DNA of 64,000 nt, from contig NZ_QRNF01000001.1 of NCBI RefSeq assembly GCF_003474435.1, positions 98,950 to 162,949 of the forward strand, written 5' to 3'. The notes under the pieces are model-generated. The model saw only the letters and a program-made list of their open reading frames with translations. It was not told the origin of the DNA and did not search any database. The translations under genes were made by a program, and so were the position numbers. Positions 1 to 9,833 of this stretch are shown piece by piece. The number at the start of each line of letters is the position of its first letter. The first letter of the stretch is position 1. The stretch is from Ruminococcus sp. AF46-10NS. GTDB taxonomy: Bacteria > Bacillota > Clostridia > Lachnospirales > Lachnospiraceae.

Positions 1-1379
1 TACCGCATAAACAACCGTACCATTTTCTCATAAATCTTCCTATACTTCTGATACCGCATAGGCAGATCAATCCATGTTTTCTTATCTACAATACTCTTGT
101 AATGGGAGAAGGTTCGGAAGCCATCGATTCCGTGATAGGATCCCATACCGCTTTCACCAAAGCCGCCAAAGCCCATGTTGCTGGTGGCAAGGTGAATCAG
201 TACATCATTGATACAGCCACCACCGAAACCGCACCGAGAAGTTACTTCCCGGGCGGTTTTTTCATCGTCAGTGAAGATGTAGAGGGCCAGCGGGTGCGCC
301 ATGGAATTGATCTTTGCAACAGCACTTCCGAGAGAATCGTAGGTAAGAACCGGAAGAACCGGGCCGAAGATTTCCTGCTGCATGACCGGATCATCGAATG
401 TCACATGATCCAGGATCGTAGGCTCGATCTGAAGCGTTTCACGGTTTGTTTTGCCGCCGCATACGAGCTTGGAGGAATCGATCAGTTCAGTAATTCGGGC
501 GAAATGCTTTTCGTTGATGATCTTTCCGTAGTCGCGGTTCTTAAGAGGCTCTTTTCCATACTGGCGGCTGATCTGTCTGCGGAGCTCTGCAACCAGGGCA
601 TCTTTGATCTCCGGATCACAGTAGATATAGTCCGGTGCTACGCAGGTCTGGCCGCAGTTCAGGAACTTGCCGAATACGATACGTTTTGCTGCAAGGCGGA
701 GATTAGCGGTTTTATCCACGATGCAGGGGCTTTTTCCGCCGAGCTCCAGAGTAACTGGGGTAAGGTATTCAGAAGCCTTTCGCATAACTTCTTTTCCTAC
801 AGACTGGCTTCCTGTAAAGAAGATATAATCAAAATGCAGGCTGAGAAGATGAGCGTTTTCCGCGCGTCCACCTGTGACAGTAGAAACATATTTTTCATCA
901 AAACATTCGTGGATCAGAAGGCGGATCACTTCGCTTGTAGCCGGTGAATAGGCACTTGGCTTCAGAATGGCAGTGTTTCCGGCTGCAATGGCATCTACCA
1001 GAGGCTCGATCGTGAGAAGGAACGGGTAGTTCCATGGACTCATGATAAGGACCACGCCATATGGGGATGGTTTGCGGAAACTGCGGGAGTGGAACTGTGC
1101 AAGAGGAGTGGGAACGGTCTGTTCTTTTGCATAGGAGCGGATGTTTTTCAGCATATGTGTGATCTCAGAAAGCACGAGACCAGTTTCGCACATGTAGCTC
1201 TCGAAATTGCTTTTTCCAAGGTCTTTTTTCAGGGCTGCGTGGATCTGATGCTCGTGTTTTCGGATGGAGGCACGAAGACGTTTCAGGGCACTGATACGAA
1301 AATCAAGATTTAAAGTTGCGCCGGAGTAGAAGTACTGGCGCTGTTTATCCAAAAGCTGGGTGATCTGTTCTTTTTCCAT
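1..1379 (-). CDS. Aldehyde dehydrogenase, ALDH3-like (3' end cut by window edge)
   Basis: NAD(P)-dependent oxidation of aldehydes, or the reverse within alcohol metabolism. The minus-strand frame opens at the ATG at 1379 after a GGAG-type site and stays open to base 1, giving at least 459 residues, so only a few C-terminal residues can be missing. Visible family marks are SPWNYPF and AAGNTAILKPS in the cofactor domain, FFTGSQSVGKEV, LELGGKSPC with the general-base Glu, and NCGQTC with the catalytic Cys near residue 246, the usual place in ALDH3-type enzymes. The C-terminal FGESGMGSYHG and FRTFSHYK are typical of fatty-aldehyde/ALDH3 proteins. It lies 42 bp downstream of the iron alcohol dehydrogenase on the same strand, so the two probably form an alcohol/aldehyde operon. 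Substrate is not readable from sequence. Confidence 0.9.
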   Translation of the reverse strand, partial: MEKEQITQLLDKQRQYFYSGATLNLDFRISALKRLRASIRKHEHQIHAALKKDLGKSNFESYMCETGLVLSEITHMLKNIRSYAKEQTVPTPLAQFHSRSFRKPSPYGVVLIMSPWNYPFLLTIEPLVDAIAAGNTAILKPSAYSPATSEVIRLLIHECFDEKYVSTVTGGRAENAHLLSLHFDYIFFTGSQSVGKEVMRKASEYLTPVTLELGGKSPCIVDKTANLRLAAKRIVFGKFLNCGQTCVAPDYIYCDPEIKDALVAELRRQISRQYGKEPLKNRDYGKIINEKHFARITELIDSSKLVCGGKTNRETLQIEPTILDHVTFDDPVMQQEIFGPVLPVLTYDSLGSAVAKINSMAHPLALYIFTDDEKTAREVTSRCGFGGGCINDVLIHLATSNMGFGGFGESGMGSYHGIDGFRTFSHYKSIVDKKTWIDLPMRYQKYRKIYEKMVRLFMR

Positions 1380-1420
1380 GGATTGAAGCTCCTTTTTGAA
1401 AATGTTGTGTGAGTTGATAC

Positions 1421-2634
1421 TCAGGAATTACTGACTGGCGGCATCAGGCGATAATATAATGTCTCAAGTTCACCGGCATCCATCAGCACAGGAACCGGGT
1501 ACAGCGGATTGGCTTCTTTGTCTGCATAATGAGCAAGTTCCGGGATATCTGTTTCCTGGATCTCAGGGATGTGCTCACCGATACCGAAGCGTTTTTTCAT
1601 ATCTTTTACAGCATCAATAAACATCTGTGCAGCAGTTTTATCATCCTCGTGTTTATCGCAGAGACCTGCAGTTACAGCCAGGTTGCGGAGCTTGTGAGTG
1701 ATGGAATCTCCGTATGTTTCCAGTACCATAGGCAGGATCACGGCATTGGCCAGTCCATGAGGAACGTTGTATTTTCCACCAAGGGAATGTGCAATTGCGT
1801 GGACATATCCAACATAGGATTTGGTGAATGCGCAGCCTGCAAAATAGGAAGCGCGGAGCATGTTTCTTCTTGCTTCGATATTTTTTCCGTCTTTGTAGGC
1901 GGTATCAAGATTTTCGAAGATCAGTCTGACAGCATCCAGGGCGTTTTTCCTTGTGCCAGGCGTGGTGGAGTTGCCTATGTACGCTTCTACTGCATGGGTC
2001 AGGGCATCCATTCCGGTTGTAGCTGTGATAAACGGTGGAAGGCTTAAGGTAACCTCGGATCAAGGACTGCGTAGCGTGGGATCAGCGGAAAATCGTTGAT
2101 GGCATATTTGTGCCGGGTCTGTGCATCTGTGATCACGGCTGCAAGTGTTGTTTCACTTCCGGTTCCGGCAGTTGTAGGAATAGCGATGAGAAGAGGAAGC
2201 TTTTTGTGGATTTTCAGGATTCCCTTCATCTGAGCAAGAGACTGATGCGGTTTGGCAATGCGGGCTGCTGTGGCTTTGGCACAGTCCATACTGGAACCGC
2301 CGCCAAAACCAATGATCGCCTGGCAGTCATTATCCAGATACATGTGAAGAGCTTCATCCACATTGACAGTTGTCGGATTGGCAACGGTTTTGTCGTAGAT
2401 ATGATAAGAGATGCAGCTTCGCTTCAGCGTCTGTTCCAGACGCTCCGTAAGGCCAAGGCTTCGGATCCCTGCATCTGTGATGATAAGTACATTATTATAA
2501 TCTCTTTTTTCCAGAACTTCCGGGATTCCTTTGACACTTCCGATGATCTTCGGATTGCGGTAAGGAAGCAGTGGAAGGGCGAATTTAAAGATGTTCTGAA
2601 AAATCCGGCAGTAAGCTTTTTTTAATGGATTCAT
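1421..2634 (-). CDS. Iron-containing alcohol dehydrogenase, one-base frameshift in this sequence
   Basis: Group III metal-dependent alcohol dehydrogenase, NAD(P)H-linked aldehyde/alcohol interconversion. The N-terminal half has the nucleotide loop FGGGSSMDCAKA and TTAGTGSE; the C-terminal half has GMDALTHAVEAY and the metal-ligand histidines in HAIAHSLGG and NVPHGLANA. The halves lie in different frames. Near 2050-2052 the minus strand reads GGTTACC where GGTTAACC would continue DPRLTLSLPPF, so one missing base explains the break. Full product is about 404 residues, normal for the family. Three in-frame ATGs (2661, 2646, 2634) are possible; 2634 is preceded by AAAGGA about 12 bp upstream. It sits directly upstream of the aldehyde dehydrogenase. 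The break may be a sequencing error or a real lesion. Confidence 0.85.
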
Positions 2635-2850
2635 AGCAGTTTTCATTCCTTTTAAAGTCAAATTATTTTATCCTAAATATTATATATAGCAGTTGGAAGG
2701 GGAAAAGTCAAGATTGCTGTTTGTGGAAGTGCATTGCGAGGCGTGTTGCTGAGAACGGAGTAACAGTAACGTCATAAAAAAGAAAACGGGAAAATATAAT
2801 ATTGTCATGGCTGCAAATATCCTTTACACTAAGGGAGTCAAACAGAATCA

Positions 2851-2865
2851 TCATGTCAGGATTGT
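2851..2865. repeat. Box TCATGTCAGGATTGT, copy 1 (upstream of AraC gene)
   Basis: A 15-bp box that recurs at 3931-3945 with one difference (TCATGACAGGATTGT). This copy lies about 55 bp before the AraC start codon. It could be a binding site for that regulator, giving autoregulation; this is inference. Confidence 0.45.
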
Positions 2866-2868
2866 ATA

Positions 2869-2895
2869 TCCAGCGGAAGGTAAATGTCCGCTGGA
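2869..2895 (+). other. 9-bp perfect hairpin in the AraC gene leader
   Basis: TCCAGCGGA and TCCGCTGGA pair perfectly around a 9-nt loop, ending 24 bp before the start codon at 2920. There is no following T-run, so it is not a terminator. It may act on mRNA stability or as a DNA operator. The rest of 2662-2850 shows no gene. Confidence 0.4.
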
Positions 2896-2919
2896 CAGAT
2901 ATTGATCACGGAGGAAATC

Positions 2920-3837
2920 ATGCCAGAAACAGACACATCCGAAAAAAATCCTCTTCACGTATCTGAAGTGGATGATAACCTAAAAGAATTAAGTCCTCAC
3001 GGTTCCTTTGAACTGCCGGTGGAAACCTATACGGGAAACTGCGAGATCTTTCATGCACTGTATGACCACTGGCACAGTGAGATGGAGATTATGTATATTG
3101 AAAAAGGCAGCGGTTTTGCCAGACTGAACAGGGAAAGCATTCGTCTGAAAAAAGGGGACATCCTGATCGTGAACTGTGGAGTTCTCCACAGTATGCGAAC
3201 CGATCTTAAGAAGCCTCTTTATTATAAGAGCGTAGTTTTCAGCCTGGGCTTCCTTGCAGGTCAGCCGGGAGATATCTGCCAGGAATGTGTGGTATCACCA
3301 TTAATAGAAAACAAGGCAGAATTCTGTCATCATATAGAAGAAGGAGATTCCGGCTATGAGAAGCTTCGGGAAATTTTTCAGGAGATCCATGACTGTCATA
3401 CGGAGAAGGAGCCATATTTTTATGTGAAGCTGAAAATGCTGTTCTTTGATTTCTTTTATGAGATGCTGACAAAGCATTATATTATCCCGGTAAGTACAGA
3501 ACAGAATAAAAGTCTTGCAGCAGTAAAGGAAGTGCTGGATCATATCAGCCTTCACTATCAGGAGAATCTTACCGTTTCAGAGCTTTCCGGACTTTCCAAT
3601 TACAGTGAGTATTATTTTATGAAACTTTTCCGCCAGTATACGGGAAAAACCCTGGTGGAATACATCAATGACTTCCGTATGGAGAAGGCGAAGTACCTTT
3701 TGACACATTCCGATGCACCTGTGACGGAGATAGCCATGCAGGTGGGATTTAACAGTACAAGTTATTTTATAAAGAAGTTTCAGCAGTCCAATAAGGTTTC
3801 GCCGCATAAGTACAGGAAGAGTATGAGACAGATTTGA
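2920..3837 (+). CDS. AraC-family transcriptional regulator with N-terminal cupin domain
   Basis: Ligand-responsive DNA-binding regulator of 305 residues. The N-terminal part is cupin-like: the HALYDHWHSEMEIMYIEKG stretch and RLKKGDILIV are typical of the sugar-sensing beta barrel. The C-terminal 100 residues hold two helix-turn-helix units, seen in LTVSELSGLSNYSEYYFMKL and VTEIAMQVGFNSTSYFIKKF, ending SPHKYRK as in the family. ATG 2920 is chosen because GGAGG lies 5 bp upstream; an ATG at 2884 has no such site. It precedes glycogen phosphorylase on the same strand, and a 15-bp box is shared by both upstream regions, so it may control glgP. That link is inference. Confidence 0.9.
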   Translation: MPETDTSEKNPLHVSEVDDNLKELSPHGSFELPVETYTGNCEIFHALYDHWHSEMEIMYIEKGSGFARLNRESIRLKKGDILIVNCGVLHSMRTDLKKPLYYKSVVFSLGFLAGQPGDICQECVVSPLIENKAEFCHHIEEGDSGYEKLREIFQEIHDCHTEKEPYFYVKLKMLFFDFFYEMLTKHYIIPVSTEQNKSLAAVKEVLDHISLHYQENLTVSELSGLSNYSEYYFMKLFRQYTGKTLVEYINDFRMEKAKYLLTHSDAPVTEIAMQVGFNSTSYFIKKFQQSNKVSPHKYRKSMRQI

Positions 3838-3930
3838 GAAAGCTCCAGCAGCAGTCGCACATGTCCCGGTTACATTTCTATGCAGAGCTACAGTAAAAAT
3901 GGAAAAACAGTCTGACAAATATCTTACATA

Positions 3931-3945
3931 TCATGACAGGATTGT
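3931..3945. repeat. Box TCATGACAGGATTGT, copy 2 (upstream of glgP promoter)
   Basis: Second copy of the box at 2851-2865, ending 7 bp before the -35 hexamer at 3953. A site touching the -35 is where AraC-type activators usually bind. It lies within the 216-bp gap between the AraC gene and glgP. Confidence 0.45.
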
Positions 3946-3952
3946 TATATTT

Positions 3953-3981
3953 TTGAAAGGGGATGCGTGATATCCTAATAT
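3953..3981 (+). promoter_or_regulatory. Sigma-A type promoter for glgP
   Basis: TTGAAA at 3953-3958, 17-bp spacer, TAATAT at 3976-3981, followed about 70 bp later by the glgP start with an AAAGGAGAT ribosome site. Confidence 0.6.
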
Positions 3982-4053
3982 CATCAAAAACAAAGCAAAC
4001 AACCTTGTAAAAACATATTTCATCCCATCAAGATCCATGAAAGGAGATCAAAA

Positions 4054-6321
4054 ATGGAAACATTAAGCAAAGTATTTGAAGACAAATATAACAAAAATGT
4101 AAAAGATTGTACAAACGAGGAAATCTATCACGGACTTCTCTCCTGGACAAAAGAGCAGCTGAAGGGTCGCGGCTATCAGGACGGAAAAAAGAAAATTTAT
4201 TATATTTCCGCAGAGTTTCTCATCGGTAAACTGCTCTCCAACAACCTGATCAATCTGGGCGTTTATGATGAAGTTGCGAAATATCTTAAAGAAAACGGAA
4301 AAGAGCTTTCCATGATCGAGGAGATCGAGCCGGAGCCATCCCTTGGAAACGGCGGACTTGGCCGACTGGCAGCCTGCTTCCTGGATTCTATCGCAACATT
4401 AGGTCTTCCGGGTGAAGGAATCGGTCTTAATTATCACCTTGGACTTTTCAAACAGGAGTTTAAAGATCATCTTCAGTTTGAAACACCGAACCCATGGATC
4501 GAGCCGGAGAGCTGGCTTACAGATGCAGGAATTTCCTATTATGTACCGTTTAAGGGATTTATGCTGAAATCCACACTGTATGATATTGATGTGGCAGGCT
4601 ATGAGAACAAAGCGATCAAGCTTCGCCTTTTTGATATTGATATTGCAGATGAGAGCATTGTAGGCGAGGGAATCTCCTTTGACAAGAAGGATCTGCTCCA
4701 CAACCTGACACTGTTCCTGTATCCGGATGACAGCGATGACGCAGGAAGAAAGCTTCGCATCTATCAGCAGTACTTCATGGTAAGCAATGCGGCACAGCTG
4801 ATCCTGGATGAGGCAACAGCAAAAGGCTGCAATCTTCATGACCTTGCTGATTACGCAGTGATCCAGATTAATGATACACATCCGAGTATGGTAATTCCGG
4901 AGCTGATCCGTCTTCTTACAGAGCGCGGAATCGAATTTGAGGAGGCTTGTGAGATCGTATCTCATGTGTGCGCTTATACCAACCATACCATCCTTGCAGA
5001 GGCACTTGAGAAATGGCCAATCTCCTATCTTGAGGAGGTTGTTCCGCATCTGATGCCGATCATCCGCAAACTGGACGAGCGTATCAAAGCAAAATATCCG
5101 CAGGAGAATCTTGCAATCATTGATAAGAACGACCTGGTTCACATGGCACATATGGACATTCATTACGGATTTTCCATCAACGGTGTTGCATCTCTTCATA
5201 CAGATATCCTGAAGGAGACAGAGCTTCATCAGTTCTATGAGATCTATCCGGATAAATTTAATAATAAGACAAATGGAATCACCTTCCGCAGATGGCTTCT
5301 TCACTGCAACCATCCGCTGACAGAGTACATCACCTCCATGCTCGGTGACGGCTTCCGCAAAGATTCTTTTGAGCTTGACAAGATGCTTGACTTCAAAGGA
5401 AACCAGGATGTTCTTGCAAATATCCTGAAGATCAAACAGGATGCAAAGAAGAGATGTGCAGAGTTTATTAAATCCAACACAGGCGAGGAAATCAATACTC
5501 ACAGTGTTTATGATATCCAGATCAAACGTCTTCATGAGTACAAACGTCAGCAGCTGAATGCACTTTACATTATTGACCGTTATCTGAAGATCAAAGCAGG
5601 CGAGAAGCCACAGCGCCCGGTAACTTTCATTTTCGGTGCAAAAGCAGCTCCTGCATACGTTATCGCAAAGGACATTATCCACCTGATCCTCTGCTTACAG
5701 GAACTTATCAACAATGATCCGGAAGTTTCTCCATACATGAAGGTTGTTATGGTGGAAAACTACAATGTAAGTGCAGCAGAGAAGCTGATTCCGGCCTGCG
5801 ATATCTCCGAGCAGATTTCTCTTGCATCCAAAGAAGCCAGCGGAACCGGAAACATGAAATTTATGCTTAACGGTGCTGTGACACTTGGTACTATGGATGG
5901 TGCAAATGTGGAGATCAGCCAGCTGGTAGGTAAGGATAATATCTATATCTTCGGTGAGTCCAGCGAGCAGGTTATCAATCACTATGAGAAAGCAGATTAC
6001 TGTGCAAAAGATTTCTACGACAAAGACGAGCGTATCCGCCACGCAGTAGATTTCATCATTGGAAATGAACTTCTTGCTATCGGAAGTGAGGAGCATTTAA
6101 GAAGACTGCATCACGAGATCGTAAGCAAAGACTGGTTCATGACTCTTCTTGACTTCGAGGATTATGCGAAGGTGAAAGATCAGGCACTGTGCGATTATGA
6201 GGACAGAACCGCATGGGCAGAGAAGATGCTTGTAAACATCGCAAAAGCAGGATACTTTTCTTCAGACAGAACTATCGAGGAGTACAACAGAGATATCTGG
6301 CATCTGACAGCGGAGAAATAA
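4054..6321 (+). CDS. glgP: Glycogen/starch/maltodextrin phosphorylase
   Basis: Pyridoxal-phosphate enzyme (GT35) that removes glucose-1-phosphate from the non-reducing ends of alpha-1,4-glucans in the cytoplasm. The 755-residue product starts with the family pattern [17 protein letters not shown], then [18 protein letters not shown] and [14 protein letters not shown]. The cofactor motif [15 protein letters not shown] has the PLP-binding Lys near residue 602, and KRLHEYKRQ is the phosphate/PLP region. It is a little shorter than enterobacterial enzymes (about 800-815), as usual for Clostridia, and has no breaks. An AAAGGAGAT site precedes the ATG. No other glycogen gene is adjacent, so it is probably transcribed alone from the promoter at 3953 and ends at the hairpin at 6368-6469. 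Confidence 0.96.
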   Translation: METLSKVFEDKYNKNVKDCTNEEIYHGLLSWTKEQLKGRGYQDGKKKIYYISAEFLIGKLLSNNLINLGVYDEVAKYLKENGKELSMIEEIEPEPSLGNGGLGRLAACFLDSIATLGLPGEGIGLNYHLGLFKQEFKDHLQFETPNPWIEPESWLTDAGISYYVPFKGFMLKSTLYDIDVAGYENKAIKLRLFDIDIADESIVGEGISFDKKDLLHNLTLFLYPDDSDDAGRKLRIYQQYFMVSNAAQLILDEATAKGCNLHDLADYAVIQINDTHPSMVIPELIRLLTERGIEFEEACEIVSHVCAYTNHTILAEALEKWPISYLEEVVPHLMPIIRKLDERIKAKYPQENLAIIDKNDLVHMAHMDIHYGFSINGVASLHTDILKETELHQFYEIYPDKFNNKTNGITFRRWLLHCNHPLTEYITSMLGDGFRKDSFELDKMLDFKGNQDVLANILKIKQDAKKRCAEFIKSNTGEEINTHSVYDIQIKRLHEYKRQQLNALYIIDRYLKIKAGEKPQRPVTFIFGAKAAPAYVIAKDIIHLILCLQELINNDPEVSPYMKVVMVENYNVSAAEKLIPACDISEQISLASKEASGTGNMKFMLNGAVTLGTMDGANVEISQLVGKDNIYIFGESSEQVINHYEKADYCAKDFYDKDERIRHAVDFIIGNELLAIGSEEHLRRLHHEIVSKDWFMTLLDFEDYAKVKDQALCDYEDRTAWAEKMLVNIAKAGYFSSDRTIEEYNRDIWHLTAEK

Positions 6322-6367
6322 ACCGGTTTCAGGCAGATTGCTCCGGCGCGTATGCGAAATAGAAAAT

Positions 6368-6469
6368 AAAAACACCGGCATTCATCGGAAATATGTACTG
6401 GGTCTGAGATGTCAGAGATGATCTGGCAGCCTGGACAGGACATGGTACAGATGAATGGCCGGTGTTTTT
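6368..6469. terminator. Long hairpin between convergent glgP and nudC, probable bidirectional terminator
   Basis: AAAAACACCGGCATTCAT (6368-6385) pairs with ATGAATGGCCGGTGTTTTT (6451-6469), 18 bp with one bulged G. The ends are A-run and T-run, so it can stop both strands. The 65-nt interior is unusually long for a terminator and may fold further. Confidence 0.6.
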
Positions 6470-6519
6470 GTGTGAAATTGGTTACGAAAAATTGTTTACG
6501 GAATCAGGCAAGCGATACT

Positions 6520-7356
6520 TCAGGCTTTTCCATGCTTAAACGCCATCATCATTTCCTTGGTAAGGCTGATATTATCGCCCTCATCCGGGATGTCTTCCCG
6601 ATTGAACCAGGAGGCCATGGAGAGTTCGTTGTGGTCTACAGTGAGGGTGTCATCGCCGTCCAGATCACAGTAGAAGCCAAACAGAAGGGTTCCGGAGAAG
6701 GACCATGGCTGACTCTTGTAATAGCGGAGATTTTTGACCTTTATGCCGATCTCTTCCATAACTTCACGGTGAACGGTCTCCTCGATGGTCTCGCCAATCT
6801 CGGCAAAACCTGCGATCATGGCGTAGCGGGTGTGATTTCGGCCCTCATATTTGGAAAGGATCAGCTTGTCGCCATTGGTAACGCCTACGATCACAGCAGG
6901 AGAAAGTACTGGATATTCACCGTTTCCACAGGCAGGGCAGATCATCTTGCGCTCATGTTTATCATGTACCATCGGTTTGCCGCAGCAACCGCAGAAACGG
7001 CGCTTGCTGTACCACTGAAAGAGCTGATATCCGGTGATTCCGGCAAAAGCCAGATACTGAGGCTCTGCTGTGCGAAGAACTCTTGTGATTTCAAACTGAT
7101 AACCAGGAAGGAGACTGGTGTCAAGATCCGGGATCAGATAAAAATGCTCTTCGTCAATGGAGAAGAGATAGATATAATTCTCATATAGGTTTTCAACTTT
7201 TCCTTCCAGCTCTCCAAAGCTTGGAAGAGTCATAGTCTCGCCATCTTTTTTCATAAGGATCTTTCCTTCTTCATAGGCGAGGATGTGGCTTCCTTTATCC
7301 GGGGCCACAGGCTTGTATTCGTTGTGATAGGTATGTGGTGCGATATCCTGGATCAT
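6520..7356 (-). CDS. nudC: NADH pyrophosphatase / NAD-capped RNA hydrolase, Nudix family
   Basis: Hydrolyses NAD(H) to NMN(H) and AMP and, in studied homologues, removes NAD caps from RNA. The 278-residue protein has the NudC order. An N-terminal region is followed by a four-Cys zinc site (CGCC near residues 139-142, CPACG about 17 residues later). The Nudix box then runs from GFAEIGE to REVMEEIG, and the diagnostic SQPW sits about 17 residues after it. SQPWSF replaces the usual SQPWPFP, a small deviation. It is convergent with glgP and stands alone. Start at 7356 gives the family N-terminus; no strong ribosome site is visible just upstream. Confidence 0.9.
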   Translation of the reverse strand: MIQDIAPHTYHNEYKPVAPDKGSHILAYEEGKILMKKDGETMTLPSFGELEGKVENLYENYIYLFSIDEEHFYLIPDLDTSLLPGYQFEITRVLRTAEPQYLAFAGITGYQLFQWYSKRRFCGCCGKPMVHDKHERKMICPACGNGEYPVLSPAVIVGVTNGDKLILSKYEGRNHTRYAMIAGFAEIGETIEETVHREVMEEIGIKVKNLRYYKSQPWSFSGTLLFGFYCDLDGDDTLTVDHNELSMASWFNREDIPDEGDNISLTKEMMMAFKHGKA

Positions 7357-7595
7357 GATCGATAATTCCTTTCCGAATTTATTGTTTTACAACGTTTGCT
7401 GAGAAGTTTTGCCATATAAAATACAGCACGCTTTCTACAGTATAAGCTTACCTTAAGAAAAAGGCAACTGTCCTTTTGGTGACCAGTAATAACAAAAAAG
7501 TTGTATGAGTCAGAAAATCAGTGTAAGATAAATGTATTATATTGTGCAGAAGATGTTAAAGGTCTGAGAAGTTTTCTGTACAGAAGGAGAAGATC

Positions 7596-8321
7596 ATGAC
7601 AACAACAGAAAAGCCGGGACTGACCCGGGATGCCATTAAATATCTGGCAATTTTTACTATGCTTTTGAACCATATCGCCAATGTATTGTTACCGGAAAAC
7701 ACGATCCTGTGGGAAGTGTTTATAGATATCGGCTACTTCACAGCCATCACCATGTGCTATTTCCTTGTGGAAGGTTTTTACTATACACATTCCCGGAGAA
7801 AATATGGCGAGAGACTTCTGATCTTTGCCGGAATCTCCCAGGTTCCCTATATGATGGCATTTGATTTTTCGCAGCTGAATATGATATTTACACTGTTTAT
7901 CTGCTTCATGATCCTGGTGATCCAGGATAAGATGATGGTAAGTAAGTGGAGGCTTCCGCTTACACTCATTCTGCTGGTCCTGTCCGTTTATTCGGACTGG
8001 GCGATTCTGGCACCTGTTTTTACAATCTGGTTCCATGCAGCATGGGGAAACAGGAAGAAAATGGTTCAGGCTTATGGAATCGGAGCAGTGCTTTTTGCTG
8101 CGTTTAATTACGCGTCTTATGCCGAAACTTTGCCGGCTGCACAGGCATTGCTTCATGCACTGCTTTCAGCAATTGGAATCATAGTATCAGGAATTATCAT
8201 TATCTGCTTCTATAATGGAAAAAAATCTGAAAAAGCACCGAAGTTTTCTAAGTGGTTTTTCTATATTTTCTATCCGGCACATCTGCTGATCTTAAGTTTG
8301 ATCAAAATGTGGATCGTGTAA
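7596..8321 (+). CDS. TraX-family integral membrane protein (acyltransferase-like)
   Basis: 241 residues with about seven to eight hydrophobic segments. The opening GLTRDAIKYLAIFTMLLNH, with an early His in the first membrane helix, is the PF05857 (TraX) pattern. The F-plasmid member acetylates pilin; chromosomal Firmicute members are uncharacterised and may modify cell-surface molecules. AAGGAG precedes the ATG by 7 bp. No pilus or conjugation genes are nearby, so the name should not be taken as evidence of conjugation. It appears monocistronic. Confidence 0.8.
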   Translation: MTTTEKPGLTRDAIKYLAIFTMLLNHIANVLLPENTILWEVFIDIGYFTAITMCYFLVEGFYYTHSRRKYGERLLIFAGISQVPYMMAFDFSQLNMIFTLFICFMILVIQDKMMVSKWRLPLTLILLVLSVYSDWAILAPVFTIWFHAAWGNRKKMVQAYGIGAVLFAAFNYASYAETLPAAQALLHALLSAIGIIVSGIIIICFYNGKKSEKAPKFSKWFFYIFYPAHLLILSLIKMWIV

Positions 8322-8423
8322 AAGATGCTGAAAAAATGTATCAGACAGATTGCTGAAAATAAAAAAGTATATCAGTAAAACATAGTAAGTCTATAAGAAA
8401 ATAAGAAAATTAAAGAAAAACTC

Positions 8424-8452
8424 TTGAAATCAAAAAAATTATCTGCTATGAT
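8424..8452 (+). promoter_or_regulatory. Promoter of the amt-glnB operon
   Basis: TTGAAA 8424-8429, 17-bp spacer, TATGAT 8447-8452. Transcription would start near 8459, just before the leader hairpin at 8465. Confidence 0.7.
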
Positions 8453-8464
8453 AACTCCCATGAC

Positions 8465-8501
8465 AAAGGCGTCTGGAAATTAAGTTTCCAGGCGCTTTTT
8501 G
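8465..8501 (+). terminator. Leader terminator / attenuator before amt
   Basis: An 11-bp core stem (8469-8479 with 8485-8495), extendable by A-T pairs, encloses a 5-nt loop and runs into TTTTT. It begins only a few bases after the predicted transcription start and is followed by the amt gene, so it must be read through for expression. The leader word ACAAAGGCGT and the tail GCGCTTTTTG recur before the ABC operon at 21449-21495. This fits regulated antitermination, for example by ANTAR proteins known for nitrogen genes of Clostridia; the mechanism here is inference. Confidence 0.65.
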
Positions 8502-8540
8502 CGTTGCAGAAATAAATGAGGGAATCTAGGAGGAATGATT

Positions 8541-9779
8541 ATGAATGCAGGAGATACTGGTTTTATGCTGATCTGTACGGCCTTTGTGTTCTTTATGACA
8601 CCGGGGCTGGCATTTTTCTACGGAGGACTTGTCCGGAGAAAAAATGTTGTTAATACTATGATGGCCTGTGCTGCGATCATGGGTCTGTCTGTTGTGATGT
8701 GGACATTGTTTGGTTATTCACTTGCCTTTGGTGGAAACCACGGTGGGATTATCGGTGATTTCCGGTGGTTTGCCATGAACGGTGTCGGCTGGGAGCCGGG
8801 ACCTTATGCAGATACCATTCCGCATCTGGTATTTGCAGCGTTCCAGATGATGTTTGCCATGATCACACCGGCACTGATCACCGGTGCTGTTGTTGGAAGA
8901 ATGCGTTTTAAAGCACTGTTTCTTTTTGTTGCAATCTGGTCTGTGATCGTGTATTATCCTATGGCACATATGGTCTGGGGAGACGGCGGATTTCTGGCAG
9001 CTATCGGTTCAGTGGATTTTGCGGGAGGAAATGTAGTACATATCAGTTCCGGTATCAGTGCACTTGTACTGGCCATTTATCTTAAACAGAGACGTGGCTA
9101 CGCAAAAGCAACCTACCGCACCCATAATATTCCATTTGTTTTCCTGGGTGCAGCCATGCTGTGGTTTGGATGGTTCGGATTTAACGCAGGAAGTGCACTG
9201 AAGGCAGACGGACTTGCAGCACATGCCTTTATGACAAGCAGTATTTCTTCTGCCTGCGCATTGCTGACCTGGATGCTGATTGAGGTGATCCGTGAGGGAA
9301 AACCGACACTGGTTGGTGCATCCACAGGTCTTGTTATCGGACTGGTAGCAATCACTCCGGGAGCTGGATTCGTGCCGGTATGGGCATCTTTTATCATTGG
9401 AATTCTGGTAAGCCCGATCTGCTATTTTACAGTGATCCTTCTGAAGCAGAAGCTGAAGATCGACGATGCGCTAGATGCTTTTGGCTGTCATGGTATAGGT
9501 GGTATCTGGGGTGGAATCGCAACCGGACTTTTCGGAAAATCTTCGATCAATTCTGTTGCAAAATGGGACGGCCTTGTATTTGGAGATTACCGTCTGTTTC
9601 TGGCACAGGTTTTAAGTATTGTGATCACCATTGCTGTTGCCATTGTGGGAACACTGATCTGTATTGGAATCGTGCGTATTTTTACACCGCTTCGTGTAGA
9701 TCCGAAGGAAGAACTGGTTGGTCTGGACGCATCCCAGCATGGAGAGAATGCATATCCGTCATTCAATGGATTTGACTGA
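8541..9779 (+). CDS. amt: Ammonium transporter, Amt family
   Basis: Membrane channel for ammonium uptake, 412 residues with about eleven membrane helices. Seen are GLAFFYGGLVRRKNVVN, HMVWGDGGFLA, VHISSGISALVLA, WFGWFGFNAGSA and FGCHGIGGIWGGIATGLFG; the last supplies one of the pore histidines. ATG 8541 has AGGAGG 7 bp upstream; the ATG at 8535 is too close to that site. The PII gene follows after 54 bp, the classic amt-glnK pairing in which PII plugs the channel when nitrogen is plentiful. Expression is controlled at the leader hairpin at 8465. Confidence 0.96.
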   Translation: MNAGDTGFMLICTAFVFFMTPGLAFFYGGLVRRKNVVNTMMACAAIMGLSVVMWTLFGYSLAFGGNHGGIIGDFRWFAMNGVGWEPGPYADTIPHLVFAAFQMMFAMITPALITGAVVGRMRFKALFLFVAIWSVIVYYPMAHMVWGDGGFLAAIGSVDFAGGNVVHISSGISALVLAIYLKQRRGYAKATYRTHNIPFVFLGAAMLWFGWFGFNAGSALKADGLAAHAFMTSSISSACALLTWMLIEVIREGKPTLVGASTGLVIGLVAITPGAGFVPVWASFIIGILVSPICYFTVILLKQKLKIDDALDAFGCHGIGGIWGGIATGLFGKSSINSVAKWDGLVFGDYRLFLAQVLSIVITIAVAIVGTLICIGIVRIFTPLRVDPKEELVGLDASQHGENAYPSFNGFD

Positions 9780-9833
9780 TAAGAGTCTATTTCCTGTTAA
9801 TGTGAATGATGGTGTCAAAGAGGAGATTATAAT

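Noticed and set aside
102..947. Long plus-strand ORF of 281 codons
   Set aside because: It is the antisense shadow of the aldehyde dehydrogenase, whose minus frame shows all family motifs.
4399..5682. 427-codon minus-strand ORF
   Set aside because: Antisense to glgP; cysteine-rich, composition-driven and without recognisable domains.
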